The notes: a model not told the origin generated them from the letters alone. A DNA stretch of 64,000 nucleotides from Synechococcus sp. UW140 (GCA_945875915.1 CAMCMT010000008.1:1-64000); one strand, 5' to 3'; shown: positions 22,498 through 34,181, numbered from the stretch's first letter. Program-made: numbers and translations.

Positions 22498-22607
22498 GCC
22501 ATAGGCGGGAAACTGGGGCATGGTTCGGCCCCTAGGGCCCAGCCAGCCCCCCCAGGACATCAGACCAAAGACCAGTTCCCCGCAGGCCAACGCCAAGCAA
22601 ACAACCC

Positions 22608-24035
22608 ATGGTGAGCGTTCCCCTGGCCAACCAGGACCCCTCCGAGGAGGCCCCCGCGAGCTGGCGCAGGGGCTTTGGCCGCGGCCGGGAGCGCGATGGC
22701 GCCAGCTTCGAAGTCTTACCCGATTCGATTCCGCCCCAGAACCTGGAGGCGGAGGAAGCGGTGCTCGGAGGCATCCTGCTCGATCCCGATGCGATCGGCC
22801 GGGTGGCCGATGTGTTGCAGCCAGAGGCCTTCTATCTCACCGCCCACCGGGAGATCTACCGCACGGCGGTGATGCTGCACAGCCAGGGCAAACCCACCGA
22901 CCTCACGGCCATGGCCGCCTGGCTGGCGGACACGGGTCAGCTCGAAAAGGTGGGGGGCAGCGGCCGGCTAGTGGAGCTGGTGGAGCGCACCCTCTCCACC
23001 GCCTCGATCGACCAGGTGGCACGCCTGGTGATGGACAAATACCTGCGTCGCCAATTGATTCGCTCTGGCAATGAGGTGATTGCCCTCGGCTTTGACCAGA
23101 GCAAGCCCATGGAGCAGGTGCTCGATGAGGCGGAGCAAAAGATCTTTGCGATCAGCCAGGAAAAACCCAGCCAGGGCCTCACCCCCACCGCTGAGATCCT
23201 CACCAGCACCTTCAATGAGATCGAAAGCCGCTCCCTCGGCACGGCCGTGGCCGGCATTCCAGTCAATTTCTACGACCTCGATGCCATCACCCAGGGCCTG
23301 CAACGCAGTGACCTGATCATCGTGGCCGGCCGGCCGGCCATGGGTAAAACCTCGATCGTGCTCAACATCGCCAAAAATGTGGCGCAACTGCACCAGTTAC
23401 CGGTTTGTGTATTCAGCCTGGAGATGAGCAAAGAACAGCTCACCTACCGGCTGCTCTCGATGGAAGTGGGAATCGAAAGCGGCCGCCTGCGCACCGGCCG
23501 CCTGCAGCAGGAGGAGTGGCCCCTGCTCGGCCAGGGCATCAACACCCTCGGCATGTTGCCCTTGTTCATCGATGACAAGCCCAATTCAGGCGTGCTGGAG
23601 ATGCGCTCCCTCTGCCGCCGCCTGATGGCCGAGCAGGGCAAGGAGTTGGGCTTAATTGTGATCGATTACCTGCAATTGATGGAGGGCACCACCCCCGATA
23701 ACAGGGTGCAGGAAATCTCGCGCATCACCCGAGGCCTCAAGGGCATGGCGCGCGAACTGAACGTGCCGGTGATTGCCCTCTCCCAGCTCAGCCGCGGCGT
23801 CGAATCGCGCACCAACAAACGGCCCATGCTCAGCGACCTGCGCGAATCGGGCTCGATTGAGCAGGACGCCGATTTGGTGTTAATGATCTACCGCGATGAG
23901 TATTACAACCCCGAAACTGCCGATCGTGGCATCACCGAAGTGATCGTCACCAAACACCGTAACGGCCCTGTGGGCACGGTAAAACTCCTGTTTGAACCCC
24001 AGTTCACCCGCTTCCGCAACCTGGCCTCGCCCTAA
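22608..24035 (+). CDS. dnaB: Replicative DNA helicase DnaB
   Basis: A 475-residue hexameric replicative helicase. The N-terminal helical domain (PPQNLEAEEAVLGGILLDPDAI, about 43-64) is followed by the linker and the RecA-like ATPase with Walker A GRPAMGKTSIVLNIA, Walker B LIVIDYLQLM, and the DLRESGSIEQDADLVLMIYRDEYY region. Unlike several cyanobacterial dnaB genes it has no intein: the Walker A and the C-terminal motifs are contiguous. The start is ATG 22608. The stop overlaps by four bases with the stop of the convergent desaturase gene. Confidence 0.97.
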   Translation: MVSVPLANQDPSEEAPASWRRGFGRGRERDGASFEVLPDSIPPQNLEAEEAVLGGILLDPDAIGRVADVLQPEAFYLTAHREIYRTAVMLHSQGKPTDLTAMAAWLADTGQLEKVGGSGRLVELVERTLSTASIDQVARLVMDKYLRRQLIRSGNEVIALGFDQSKPMEQVLDEAEQKIFAISQEKPSQGLTPTAEILTSTFNEIESRSLGTAVAGIPVNFYDLDAITQGLQRSDLIIVAGRPAMGKTSIVLNIAKNVAQLHQLPVCVFSLEMSKEQLTYRLLSMEVGIESGRLRTGRLQQEEWPLLGQGINTLGMLPLFIDDKPNSGVLEMRSLCRRLMAEQGKELGLIVIDYLQLMEGTTPDNRVQEISRITRGLKGMARELNVPVIALSQLSRGVESRTNKRPMLSDLRESGSIEQDADLVLMIYRDEYYNPETADRGITEVIVTKHRNGPVGTVKLLFEPQFTRFRNLASP

Positions 24036-25084
24036 ATGCCAGCGCCGGCGCTAGCCCTAGTCGCCCCGGACAGGGGCACCGCCAACTGGCGATCACCACG
24101 CCAGTTGGTCAGGGTGAAAGAATCACGGTAATGGCGCGGGGTGGAGAGTAGAAGGCGCCAGGCCTCAGACCCATCCAGCAGTTGATAGCGCTCGGGGTAG
24201 TGCTCTTGCAACAGACGGCGCACCTGTGGGTAGTAACTAGAATTGAGCCCAGGGAAAATATGGTGTTCAGTGTGATAGGAAAAATTCAGATGTAGCAGAT
24301 CAAGAATCCTGGGCACCCTTAAGGAAAGACTATTGGCAAGCGGGTCGTTAATTTCAGTAAGCGGGCATAGAAGATGGTTGGTGTAGATATAGGCGATCAC
24401 CCCTGCGTAACCGATCCAAATTGGTATAAAATAAGCGAGTAGCAATTTGAGTGGCTGGCCATCAAGCCAAACGATCACACCAGCATGCAGGCCAACGATA
24501 GCCAGCAGTTCCAGGCCAATCAGCAGCCGCTCCTTTTGACTAACGCGAAAGGAGGCAGGCGTGAAATTGGGTGCCCCATCGTTAAACAGCAACACCGAAG
24601 TGATCGTGCGAAAGTTATGCACCCCCCAGGCGCTAGCCAGGCCCACCACTAGCCAGAGCGGCCTAACCGTATCGGAGGGAGTGAACAGGTGTTGGATGCG
24701 TTTGCCCCAGGTGGCCGGCTGCGATTCGAGGTAGCTGCGATCGGGATCTGAAAGGCTATTAGTGGAGCTGTGGTGCTCCCGGTTGTGCACCGCATGCCAG
24801 AGGGTCGGCGGCATCCAGAGCAGGGCTAGGCCGAGCAGGCCGACAGCCCGGCGCCAAGCGCGACCGCGCAGGGAGCTGCCATGCAGCAGGTCGTGGCTGG
24901 TAAAGAGGAGTACAATTACACTATTGCCCATCACCAGGGCAAACGGCAGAAAAGCCAGGGGCCACCAACCCGGCCAGCGGTCTAGCTGGTCAGCCATGGC
25001 CCAGCCCAAGCCAAGGATTGCCAGGTTGATTGCCACCAAGGCCAGCCGGTTTGGGTCAGTGCGAAAGGCCTCAGCGGGCAGCAA
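24032..25084 (-). CDS. Membrane fatty-acid desaturase family protein (third desaturase)
   Basis: A 350-residue diiron membrane desaturase/hydroxylase distinct from the DesC pair. The histidine boxes are HDLLH, HNREHH and HTEHH, with several membrane segments (for example LALVAINLAILGLGWAMA and IPIWIGYAGVIAYIY). The spacing fits front-end or omega-type acyl desaturases and related carotenoid hydroxylases, so regiospecificity cannot be assigned. The start used is TTG 25084, but the same frame stays open to 25219 and encodes a coding-like segment (EPFDYQPAASYARHLRPL) with no ATG, GTG or TTG; the true start may be a rare ATT near 25168. Composition is somewhat more AT-rich than its neighbours. 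Confidence 0.85.
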   Translation of the reverse strand: MLPAEAFRTDPNRLALVAINLAILGLGWAMADQLDRWPGWWPLAFLPFALVMGNSVIVLLFTSHDLLHGSSLRGRAWRRAVGLLGLALLWMPPTLWHAVHNREHHSSTNSLSDPDRSYLESQPATWGKRIQHLFTPSDTVRPLWLVVGLASAWGVHNFRTITSVLLFNDGAPNFTPASFRVSQKERLLIGLELLAIVGLHAGVIVWLDGQPLKLLLAYFIPIWIGYAGVIAYIYTNHLLCPLTEINDPLANSLSLRVPRILDLLHLNFSYHTEHHIFPGLNSSYYPQVRRLLQEHYPERYQLLDGSEAWRLLLSTPRHYRDSFTLTNWRGDRQLAVPLSGATRASAGAGI

Positions 25085-25360
25085 AGGGCGTAGGTGGCGG
25101 GCATAGCTAGCCGCGGGCTGATAGTCGAACGGCTCGGTTGCCGATCGCTCTTGTGTAGTAGCCGCAATGGTGGCGTCTGGACCCGTGGCAACGGGTGAAG
25201 TCGGGACGGCGATGGGGCTTCAGCTCAGTCGCCCTATTTTGGTGGCATCTAGCTCCAACCGGGACCGTTAGGCTGGCTTAAAGCCCCTAAAAACCTCCAG
25301 TACGGACCCTTCAGACCTGGGCAGCCCATGCGTCAACCGGGCGCGACCTCCCTCCTGCCC

Positions 25361-27286
25361 ATGAGCGCCCCCAGTTCCGCCAGCGAATCCTTCGACCTGA
25401 TCGTCGTCGGTGGCGGCCACGCGGGCTGCGAAGCGGCCCTGGCGGCGGCCCGCCTGGGACTATCGACGGCCCTGTTCAGCCTCAACCTCGATCGGATCGC
25501 CTGGCAGCCCTGCAATCCGGCCGTGGGCGGTCCGGCCAAGAGCCAGCTGGTGCATGAGGTCGATGCGCTCGGCGGCGTGATCGGCCGGCTGGCCGATGCC
25601 ACCGCCCTGCAGAAGCGGGTGCTCAACGCCAGCCGCGGCCCGGCCGTGTGGGCCCTGCGCGCCCAGACCGACAAACGCCAATACGCCCGCCAGATGCTGC
25701 AACTGCTGCAGCACACCCCCAATCTCGCCCTGCGCGAGGCCATGGTGACCGGCCTGGAGACCGCCGGCAGCGCCGAGGCTGGCGACCTGCGGATCACCGG
25801 CGTGCGCACCTACTTCGGCAGCGTTTACGCCGCCCCGGCCGTGATCCTCACCACCGGCACCTTCCTGGGGGGCCAGATCTGGGTGGGCAACCAATCGATG
25901 GCGGCGGGCCGGGCCGGCGAACAGGCGGCCGAGGGGTTGAGCGAGGCCCTCGTGGCCCTGGGCTTCCGGCTCGATCGGCTCAAAACCGGCACCCCGGCCC
26001 GGGTCGATCGCCGCAGCGTCGCCCTCGACCAGCTCGAAGAGCAGCCCAGCGATGCGGCCGATCGCTTCTTTTCGTTTGATCCGGCCGCCTGGGTAAGCGG
26101 TGAGCAGATGAGTTGCCACATCACCCGCACCACGGCCGCCACCCACCAGCTGATCCGCGACAACCTCCATCTCACGCCGATCTACGGCGGCTTCATCGAC
26201 AGCAAGGGCCCGCGCTACTGCCCCTCGATCGAGGACAAGATCGTGCGCTTCGCCGATAAGGAGAGCCACCAGATCTTCCTAGAGCCAGAAGGCCGCGACA
26301 CGCCAGAGCTTTACATCCAGGGCTTCTCCACCGGCCTGCCGGAACGGTTGCAACTGCAATTGCTACGCACCCTGCCGGGGCTGGAGCAGTGCGTGATGCT
26401 GCGGCCCGCCTATGCCGTGGACTACGACGTGCTGCCGGCCACCCAGTTGCTGCCCTCGCTGATGACCAAGCGGGTGGCGGGGCTGTTTACGGCTGGCCAG
26501 CTCAATGGCACCACCGGCTACGAAGAAGCCGCCGCCCAGGGCCTGGTGGCGGGCCTGAATGCGGCGCGTCACCTGGGCGGCCAGGCGCCGGTGCACTTCC
26601 CGCGCGAAGGCAGTTACATCGGCACCATGATTGACGACCTGGTGACCAAGGACCTGCGCGAGCCCTACCGGGTGCTGACCAGCCGCAGCGAATACCGGCT
26701 CGTGTTGCGGGGCGACAACGCTGACCAACGCCTCACCCCCCTAGGCCGGGAGCTGGGCCTGGTGGATGACCGGCGCTGGCAAATCTTTAGTGAGAAGCAG
26801 GCGGCGATCGCGGCGGAAACCCGGCGCCTGGAAACGGTGCGGCTCAAGGCCAGTGATCCGGCGGCGGCGGCGGTGGAGGCCGAAACCGGCGCGCCGATCA
26901 AGGGTTCGATCACCCTGGCCGACCTGTTGCGCCGCCCCGGCATCCACGCCCGGGACCTGGTGCGCCATGGCCTGGCCGCTGCCGACCTGCCGATCGAGGT
27001 GGGCGAAGCGACCGAGATCACGATCAAATACAGCGGCTATCTGGCCCGCCAGCAACAGCAGATTGATCGCCAGAAAAAACAGGAACACCGGCCAATTCCC
27101 CCAGGCATCGATTACGGCTCCCTGGCCACCCTTTCGCGCGAAGCCCGCGAAAAACTGGCCCTGCGAGCGCCCCTCACCCTGGGCCAGGCCGCCCGCCTAC
27201 CCGGCGTTAGTCCGGCGGACATCGCCGCCTTGATGCTCTGGCTGGAACTGCAACAGCAGCGCCAGCGGTCTGGCCATTGCCGTTAA
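25361..27286 (+). CDS. mnmG: tRNA uridine-5-carboxymethylaminomethyl modification enzyme MnmG (GidA)
   Basis: An FAD-dependent enzyme that, with MnmE, modifies the wobble uridine of certain tRNAs. The N-terminal FAD-binding loop is [19 protein letters not shown], followed by the family signature [25 protein letters not shown]. Further signatures are [11 protein letters not shown] and [20 protein letters not shown]. From ATG 25361 it has 641 residues. An in-frame ATG at 25328 would add eleven, and neither has a clear ribosome binding site. It is complete and of the usual length. Confidence 0.97.
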   Translation: MSAPSSASESFDLIVVGGGHAGCEAALAAARLGLSTALFSLNLDRIAWQPCNPAVGGPAKSQLVHEVDALGGVIGRLADATALQKRVLNASRGPAVWALRAQTDKRQYARQMLQLLQHTPNLALREAMVTGLETAGSAEAGDLRITGVRTYFGSVYAAPAVILTTGTFLGGQIWVGNQSMAAGRAGEQAAEGLSEALVALGFRLDRLKTGTPARVDRRSVALDQLEEQPSDAADRFFSFDPAAWVSGEQMSCHITRTTAATHQLIRDNLHLTPIYGGFIDSKGPRYCPSIEDKIVRFADKESHQIFLEPEGRDTPELYIQGFSTGLPERLQLQLLRTLPGLEQCVMLRPAYAVDYDVLPATQLLPSLMTKRVAGLFTAGQLNGTTGYEEAAAQGLVAGLNAARHLGGQAPVHFPREGSYIGTMIDDLVTKDLREPYRVLTSRSEYRLVLRGDNADQRLTPLGRELGLVDDRRWQIFSEKQAAIAAETRRLETVRLKASDPAAAAVEAETGAPIKGSITLADLLRRPGIHARDLVRHGLAAADLPIEVGEATEITIKYSGYLARQQQQIDRQKKQEHRPIPPGIDYGSLATLSREAREKLALRAPLTLGQAARLPGVSPADIAALMLWLELQQQRQRSGHCR

Positions 27287-27375
27287 TCTGACCCCCTTAC
27301 CTGGGCCTGCTGTTGGCGACGCGCCGTGCCATCAACCATTCCAGGGCCTTCTGGGAGCTGAAGGCTGAACAGGTG

Positions 27376-28296
27376 ATGGACCGGGTGTTTAGCAACGCCG
27401 CCCAGACCTATCCCCATCCCCCCGGACTTCCCACCCCCCTAGAGGCCGCCGCCAGCGAGCCGATGATCGAGGTGGAGGTGCGGGAAGAACCGTCGCCGAC
27501 AGCCGAATTGTCCCGGCCCGGGGGGGCGTGGCGCGGCCCTTCGTTCTGGACTGGGGGCCCAGTCCGATCAGCCGGCAGCTCGCGGGAGGGCCGCTGGCCC
27601 GGATCCGCACGCTTGGCGGCCTGGAACCGGGCCACCCATCCCAAGCACAAGCTTCTGGCCCTGGGATCCCTGGCCGTGTTAACAGGGGCCACCTCGCTGG
27701 TGTGCTGGCACGGCTGGAACCAGGCCAGCCTCGACCTACGCCAGGAACGCACCCTCTGGCTGCTGGAACGCCTCAAGGGCCTGGACAGCGCCGATCCCTC
27801 CAGGACCCAGGCCTCCAGCGCCAGCCCCCCAGGCCTGACCGGCGCCAAGACCTCCACCGACCCGGCCGCCTCCCAGGACAACGCGGCGACGTCAACCGCC
27901 AGCAGCGTGCCACCACCGCCGCCGGATGAACCCTGGATCCAGCAGCTGGCCCAGCTGCCCGGCGCGCTACTGCCTGGCACCCGCCAGAGCGAGGTGCTGC
28001 GGGTGCCCGTCAGTGGCCCGCTCAACCGGCCCGCCCCGCCAGCCAGCGGCTCGGCTAGCCCGGCAGGCCGCCAGGCCCCGGCCGCCCAAGGGAGTGCCCC
28101 CGAACTGGTGGGGGTGGTGCAGGTGGCGGGCAGGCCGGGTTCGGCCATCTTCCAGCTGGGCACCAGTTCCACCAATGCCCTGGTGGGCGAGCTGATCGGC
28201 TCCAGCGGCTGGCGCCTAATTGCCACCGCCGCGGACTCGGCCGTGATCGAGCGGGGCGGCGTGCAACGGCGGATCGCCATCAGCAGCGGCTTCTGA
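27376..28296 (+). CDS. Single-pass membrane protein with GspC/PilP-like C-terminal domain (putative)
   Basis: A protein of 306 residues from ATG 27376 (an in-frame TTG at 27313 would add 21). It has a cytoplasmic N-terminal part rich in Pro/Ser, one membrane segment (LLALGSLAVLTGATSLVCW, about 95-113), a low-complexity Ala/Ser/Pro linker, and a folded C-terminal domain of about 65 residues (LVGVVQVAGRPGSAIFQLG ... GELIGSSGWRLIATAAD ... VIERGGVQRRI). That ending resembles the periplasmic HR domain of GspC/PilP proteins of type II secretion and type IV pili. The resemblance is by eye only, and no other pilus gene is nearby. It follows mnmG on the same strand. Confidence 0.6.
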   Translation: MDRVFSNAAQTYPHPPGLPTPLEAAASEPMIEVEVREEPSPTAELSRPGGAWRGPSFWTGGPVRSAGSSREGRWPGSARLAAWNRATHPKHKLLALGSLAVLTGATSLVCWHGWNQASLDLRQERTLWLLERLKGLDSADPSRTQASSASPPGLTGAKTSTDPAASQDNAATSTASSVPPPPPDEPWIQQLAQLPGALLPGTRQSEVLRVPVSGPLNRPAPPASGSASPAGRQAPAAQGSAPELVGVVQVAGRPGSAIFQLGTSSTNALVGELIGSSGWRLIATAADSAVIERGGVQRRIAISSGF

Positions 28297-28358
28297 ACCG
28301 GCCCTCTGCCTAGCTTGAACGGCCCCAAGCGGCCCAGGGACCTGGCCGGATCGAGGCC

Positions 28359-29024
28359 ATGACCCCATCTCCTCCCTTGCCCTCCAGGCTGCTGGGCTCC
28401 CCTGAGGTCCTCTGGCAGGCCCCCTTTCAAGAGGTGGTGGCGGCCCAGGCCGGCCAGCAGCTGAGCGGGCCCTGGCGCCTGTTGCTCCTGGGCGATGGCA
28501 GCCCCACCCGCCACCTGCAACTGCTCAGCGGCCTGGCGGTGGACGTGGAGCTGATCGCCATGGAACCGGAGCCCCTGGCCGGGCCCGAGGCTCCGGCTGA
28601 GGTGGCGGACCTGGCCCCACCGCTGCTGCGGCGCCAGGTATGGCTGCGCTGCGGCCAGGACTGCCTGGCCTGGGCCGAGAGCTGGTGGAACCAGGAACAG
28701 GCCGACCGGCACCTGGGCCAGCGGCACCAACCGATCTGGCACAGCCTTACGGCGAACCGGGCCGAGCTCTACCGGGAGGTGGACGGCCTGGCCCAGGTGA
28801 CTGCCCCCTGGCTGGAGGAGCGGTTTGACAGGCCCGGCCCCTTCTGGAGCCGCCATTACCGCTTCTTCCGCGGCGGCAAGGAACTGACCGTGATCCGCGA
28901 AGTGTTTTCACCCCAATTGGAGCGCTGGCTGGGCCCCAGCCTGGGTGCCGCCGAACGCTCCCTTACGGACCCCCGCCCCGGGGAAACGTCAGGATTACAA
29001 CACAACGATTTGCGAACTCTGTAA
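28359..29024 (+). CDS. Chorismate lyase-like protein (DUF98/Ycf21 family)
   Basis: A 221-residue protein matching cyanobacterial DUF98 (Ycf21-like) proteins related to UbiC chorismate pyruvate-lyase. Key segments are LLLLGDGSPTRHLQLLSG, LLRRQVWLRCGQDCLAWAESWW, PIWHSLTANRAELYREVDGLA and PGPFWSRHYRFFRGGKELTVIREVFSP. In cyanobacteria the expected role is making 4-hydroxybenzoate from chorismate for plastoquinone synthesis. The Arg in RRQVWLR and the Glu in IREVFSP are the likely catalytic pair by comparison with UbiC. The gene lies 62 bases after the preceding membrane protein. Confidence 0.85.
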   Translation: MTPSPPLPSRLLGSPEVLWQAPFQEVVAAQAGQQLSGPWRLLLLGDGSPTRHLQLLSGLAVDVELIAMEPEPLAGPEAPAEVADLAPPLLRRQVWLRCGQDCLAWAESWWNQEQADRHLGQRHQPIWHSLTANRAELYREVDGLAQVTAPWLEERFDRPGPFWSRHYRFFRGGKELTVIREVFSPQLERWLGPSLGAAERSLTDPRPGETSGLQHNDLRTL

Positions 29025-29079
29025 CAACCTTGAGCCAGGAGCCCTTGACAGCTTGCCGCATTCAGGTGCGGTGGCCAGC

Positions 29080-29655
29080 ATGAAACGAGATTGCTGCCTC
29101 GCCATGGAGCTGCCTGCCTCCGCCAATCCTGACCTCTGGCTCACGCTCACGGGCCTGGGCCGCATTTACGGCATCTCCGCGGTCCATTGCGGCCGCCTCC
29201 TCAGCGACGCCGGCCTACGCGATCACGACGGCCAGCCCAGCCAGCGGGCCCTAGACGACAAACTTGCCTACCAGCGCCATCCCCAGCACGGCAGCCGCCA
29301 TGCCCTTTGGCAGCGCCAGGGCTGCTCCGCCATCCTCGAGGCCGGCGGGCTGGTGCCAATGGTGCAGACCACCCTGGTGGAGCAATGGGTGGCCCTGCTC
29401 TCGGCCCTTGAGGCTGGCTCCCCCTCGATCAGCACCTCCGCCGAGCAGATGGCGGAAGACCTGCCCAAGGAACTGGTGGAACCGGTCAACCGCCAACTGC
29501 GAAAGATCGGCTGCAGTTTCCAGGTGAGCCGCCTCCGGCCAACCAGCAACCCGAAGCAAGGCGCCAGCCCAGTCGCCAGCTCCAAGCCCAGCATCCCCAG
29601 GGTGGGTTCCCGCCGCCCTAACCACAGCAACGGCGCCGTGCCCCTGGCCAGCTGA
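29080..29655 (+). CDS. Hypothetical protein (191 aa)
   Basis: From ATG 29080 the frame encodes 191 residues (ATG 29104, MELPASANPDLW, is an alternative). The frame also stays open upstream to 28945 but there overlaps the chorismate-lyase gene. The N-terminal part (WLTLTGLGRIYGISAVHCGRLLSDAGLRDHDGQPSQRALD) looks like a small helical winged-helix or antirepressor-like module, followed by a Trp/Gln segment (HALWQRQGCSAILEAGG). The C-terminal 50 residues are Ser/Pro/Arg-rich and probably disordered. No family is recognised. Confidence 0.6.
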   Translation: MKRDCCLAMELPASANPDLWLTLTGLGRIYGISAVHCGRLLSDAGLRDHDGQPSQRALDDKLAYQRHPQHGSRHALWQRQGCSAILEAGGLVPMVQTTLVEQWVALLSALEAGSPSISTSAEQMAEDLPKELVEPVNRQLRKIGCSFQVSRLRPTSNPKQGASPVASSKPSIPRVGSRRPNHSNGAVPLAS

Positions 29656-29719
29656 GCCTCGGGCCATCCGCCATCGGAACCACCCCCACCGAGCTGGGGC
29701 ACTCCCAGGCTGGGCCGGA

Positions 29720-30532
29720 TTAGGTGCCTGGGCGTCTGCGGGTGGAGCGGGGAACTGGCCGGCCGGGGCCGGCCGCTGGCGGAACCGGCGGGGGCGCCCC
29801 AGCCGGGGCAGCCGACGGGGGGCTCTGCAGCCAGGGCTGATCAGCCTGGACACCAGGATCGGAGGCTTGTGCGGAACCCGGACCGCCCGGCCGCTGCCAG
29901 CGGGCCACCGTGAAGCTGGCGTCATCGGGCCAATCCGGGGACCCAGCCCCCGCCGGCTCGAACCGTTCGGCCTCCTGCGGGCGCGGCGGCAACAGGGGGG
30001 TGGCCCGCCTGGAGAGGGCCTCCAGGGGGCGGCGTTGCTTGGGTTGGGATGCCTGGCTCACGGCCGGTCGGCTAGGCGCTTCCAAATCCTGGCGCCAATC
30101 GATAGGGGCCCGACTGGAGCGGGGGGCCCAGGGATCCCGGGCCGGGGCGGGGTCGAAGGCCGGCTCGGATTGGCCCCCGGACGGCTCGGTCACGCGGCTC
30201 CGGCCTCCCGGGGCCGGCCCCTCCCAGGGCTCGCGCCAGCCGTCGTCGTCTTCGAGCAGCCAATCGAGTTTGTCTTCCACCCAGCGGCCCAGGCCGCCCG
30301 GGCGTGGCAGCCCGCCGGCTCGGCCCCCCGGCTGCGGACGACCGCTGGCCCTGGAGCCCGGCCTGGCCCCCGCCACACCATCGACGAGCTGGCGACCCGT
30401 CGCCAACCACTGATCCAGCCGCTGATCGAAGCGGGGTTCCCGGGACTCAGGCCGCGGGCCCGCTCGCAGGTCGGACAGGGCCCCTAGCGGCGCAGCGGCG
30501 CGGCGGCGGAAGGAACGGTCGGAATCCGGCAT
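29720..30532 (-). CDS. Low-complexity Arg/Pro-rich conserved protein
   Basis: A 270-residue protein. The N-terminus MPDSDRSFRRRAAAPLGAL and the central WVEDKLDWLLEDDDGWREPWEG (about 86-107) look like ordered, conserved modules. They are separated by Pro/Arg/Gly-rich, probably disordered segments, and the tail is PPPVPPAAGPGRPVPRSTRRRPGT. No domain or enzymatic motif is visible. I prefer this strand over the long antisense frames because the acidic module reads naturally and the N-terminus is clean. It lies 9 bases after a tiny membrane-protein frame on the same strand. Confidence 0.55.
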   Translation of the reverse strand: MPDSDRSFRRRAAAPLGALSDLRAGPRPESREPRFDQRLDQWLATGRQLVDGVAGARPGSRASGRPQPGGRAGGLPRPGGLGRWVEDKLDWLLEDDDGWREPWEGPAPGGRSRVTEPSGGQSEPAFDPAPARDPWAPRSSRAPIDWRQDLEAPSRPAVSQASQPKQRRPLEALSRRATPLLPPRPQEAERFEPAGAGSPDWPDDASFTVARWQRPGGPGSAQASDPGVQADQPWLQSPPSAAPAGAPPPVPPAAGPGRPVPRSTRRRPGT

Positions 30533-30541
30533 CCTCCCAGG

Positions 30542-30685
30542 CTAAAGGGGCCTGGCGACTGGGGCGACACCGGCCCGGGCGCGGCCCAGTCGCAGGGCCC
30601 GCGCCCGCAATAGCTGTTCGCGACCCAGACCCACCAAGGTGATGCCGAGGCCGCTGAACTCAAGCACCCAAAGGAAGGTGCCCAT
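30542..30685 (-). CDS. Possible 47-residue single-pass membrane protein
   Basis: A short frame from ATG 30685 to TAG 30542. Residues 3-20 (TFLWVLEFSGLGITLVGL) form one hydrophobic helix followed by a basic Arg/Ala tail (REQLLRARALRLGRARAG), the positive-inside pattern of a small membrane protein. It is sandwiched between two same-strand genes, 9 bases before the Arg/Pro-rich protein and 27 bases after the SprT gene, so it fits an operon. No homologue is recognised. Confidence 0.4.
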   Translation of the reverse strand: MGTFLWVLEFSGLGITLVGLGREQLLRARALRLGRARAGVAPVARPL

Positions 30686-30712
30686 GGCAAGGCAGCTGGG
30701 ATTCAGCGGACC

Positions 30713-31255
30713 TTAGGCGGCAGGGGCGCGGAAGATCAATTGGCAGCTGGCATGCCAATGGCCGCCATGGAGGCGGTCGCAACAGGGGCGGCAGGCCACG
30801 CCCTTGACCCGGCGGCGATAGGGAGCCGCCACGCCACAGCTTGGGCACTGGGCTAGCCAGCGGGCCTGGGCTGCCGGCACCGGAAAACGGTGGCGCACGC
30901 TCAGCTGGAACTCGCTCTGGGCCCGGTTGATCTGGTCCATGCGGGCCCGGAACTGGAGGCCATGGACCTCGCGCACCCCCAGCACCCGGTCGATCCAGGC
31001 GTGCACCATCTCGTGGCAGAGGGTGCTGAGGGTGGCCTCCCGGGGCAGGGGGTCGAGCAGGGGGCGCGACAGCACGATCTCAGAAAGGTCGCGGCCATCG
31101 GCAAGGCGGCCGCTGCGATAAAGGCCAGCCGTGCGGGTCATGCGGCCGTCACTCCAGCGCACCGCCACCAGACTGGATCCGGCGGGGGCGAGGCTGCCCT
31201 CGAAATGCTCCCGGTTGAGGCGGTGGAACAGGGGCAGCAGGGGCTCCAGGGGCAC
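30713..31255 (-). CDS. SprT-like zinc metalloprotease-domain protein
   Basis: A 180-residue SprT-family protein. The zinc-binding HExxH motif is in TLCHEMVHAWIDRVLGV at about residues 80-92, followed by a third-ligand region around VHGLQFRARMDQINRA. The C-terminal zinc ribbon has paired cysteines in CPSCG and CRPCC. SprT-like proteins are related to the SPRTN protease that clears DNA-protein crosslinks; the bacterial role is poorly known. It is divergent from the NTF2-like gene at 31339. Confidence 0.85.
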   Translation of the reverse strand: MPLEPLLPLFHRLNREHFEGSLAPAGSSLVAVRWSDGRMTRTAGLYRSGRLADGRDLSEIVLSRPLLDPLPREATLSTLCHEMVHAWIDRVLGVREVHGLQFRARMDQINRAQSEFQLSVRHRFPVPAAQARWLAQCPSCGVAAPYRRRVKGVACRPCCDRLHGGHWHASCQLIFRAPAA

Positions 31256-31338
31256 GGGTTGGCGCGGCTCAGCCTTTCGGATGCAGTCTGGCGGGGTTGT
31301 CGGTCAGACTCGGGGGCCGCAATAGACGGATCGACGCA

Positions 31339-33904
<2,566 letters not shown>

Positions 33905-33973
33905 GCCTCCCCGCGCCTGCCATTCTCCGCGCCCAGCGTCCATCCTGGGGGAGCCCACCATCAGGACCCCACC

Positions 33974-34129
33974 ATGGGCGAACCGGCTTCCTACCGCTGG
34001 ATCAAGACTGACTGCGGCCGTGCCAAATACAACGAGCTGGCAGCGCGCTCGGGCCTGGCCGCCCAGATCCGCCTGGCCTGGTTCGTAGGGATTGCCACCC
34101 TGAAGGACTGGAGCCTGCCTAAACCCTAA
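33974..34129 (+). CDS. Small hypothetical protein (51 aa)
   Basis: A short frame from ATG 33974 to TAA 34127-34129. It encodes a compact mixed-composition protein (begins MGEPASYRWIKTDCGRAKYN and ends LKDWSLPKP) with a central amphipathic helix (ELAARSGLAAQIRLAWFVGI). The low-complexity bias that usually marks false frames in this GC-rich DNA is absent, and codon third positions are GC-rich like the neighbours. No family is recognised. It lies 69 bases after ligA on the same strand. Confidence 0.45.
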   Translation: MGEPASYRWIKTDCGRAKYNELAARSGLAAQIRLAWFVGIATLKDWSLPKP

Positions 34130-34181
34130 AAGGTTGTGGCGGCCCGCTAGCGCAACCGGCAACAGCTGCATGGACCCGGGC

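Noticed and set aside
29867-30487. Long plus-strand frames opposite the Arg/Pro-rich protein
   Set aside because: The minus strand has ordered modules (WVEDKLDWLLEDDDGW) and a clean start; the plus frames are Gly/Arg/Pro repeats without pattern.
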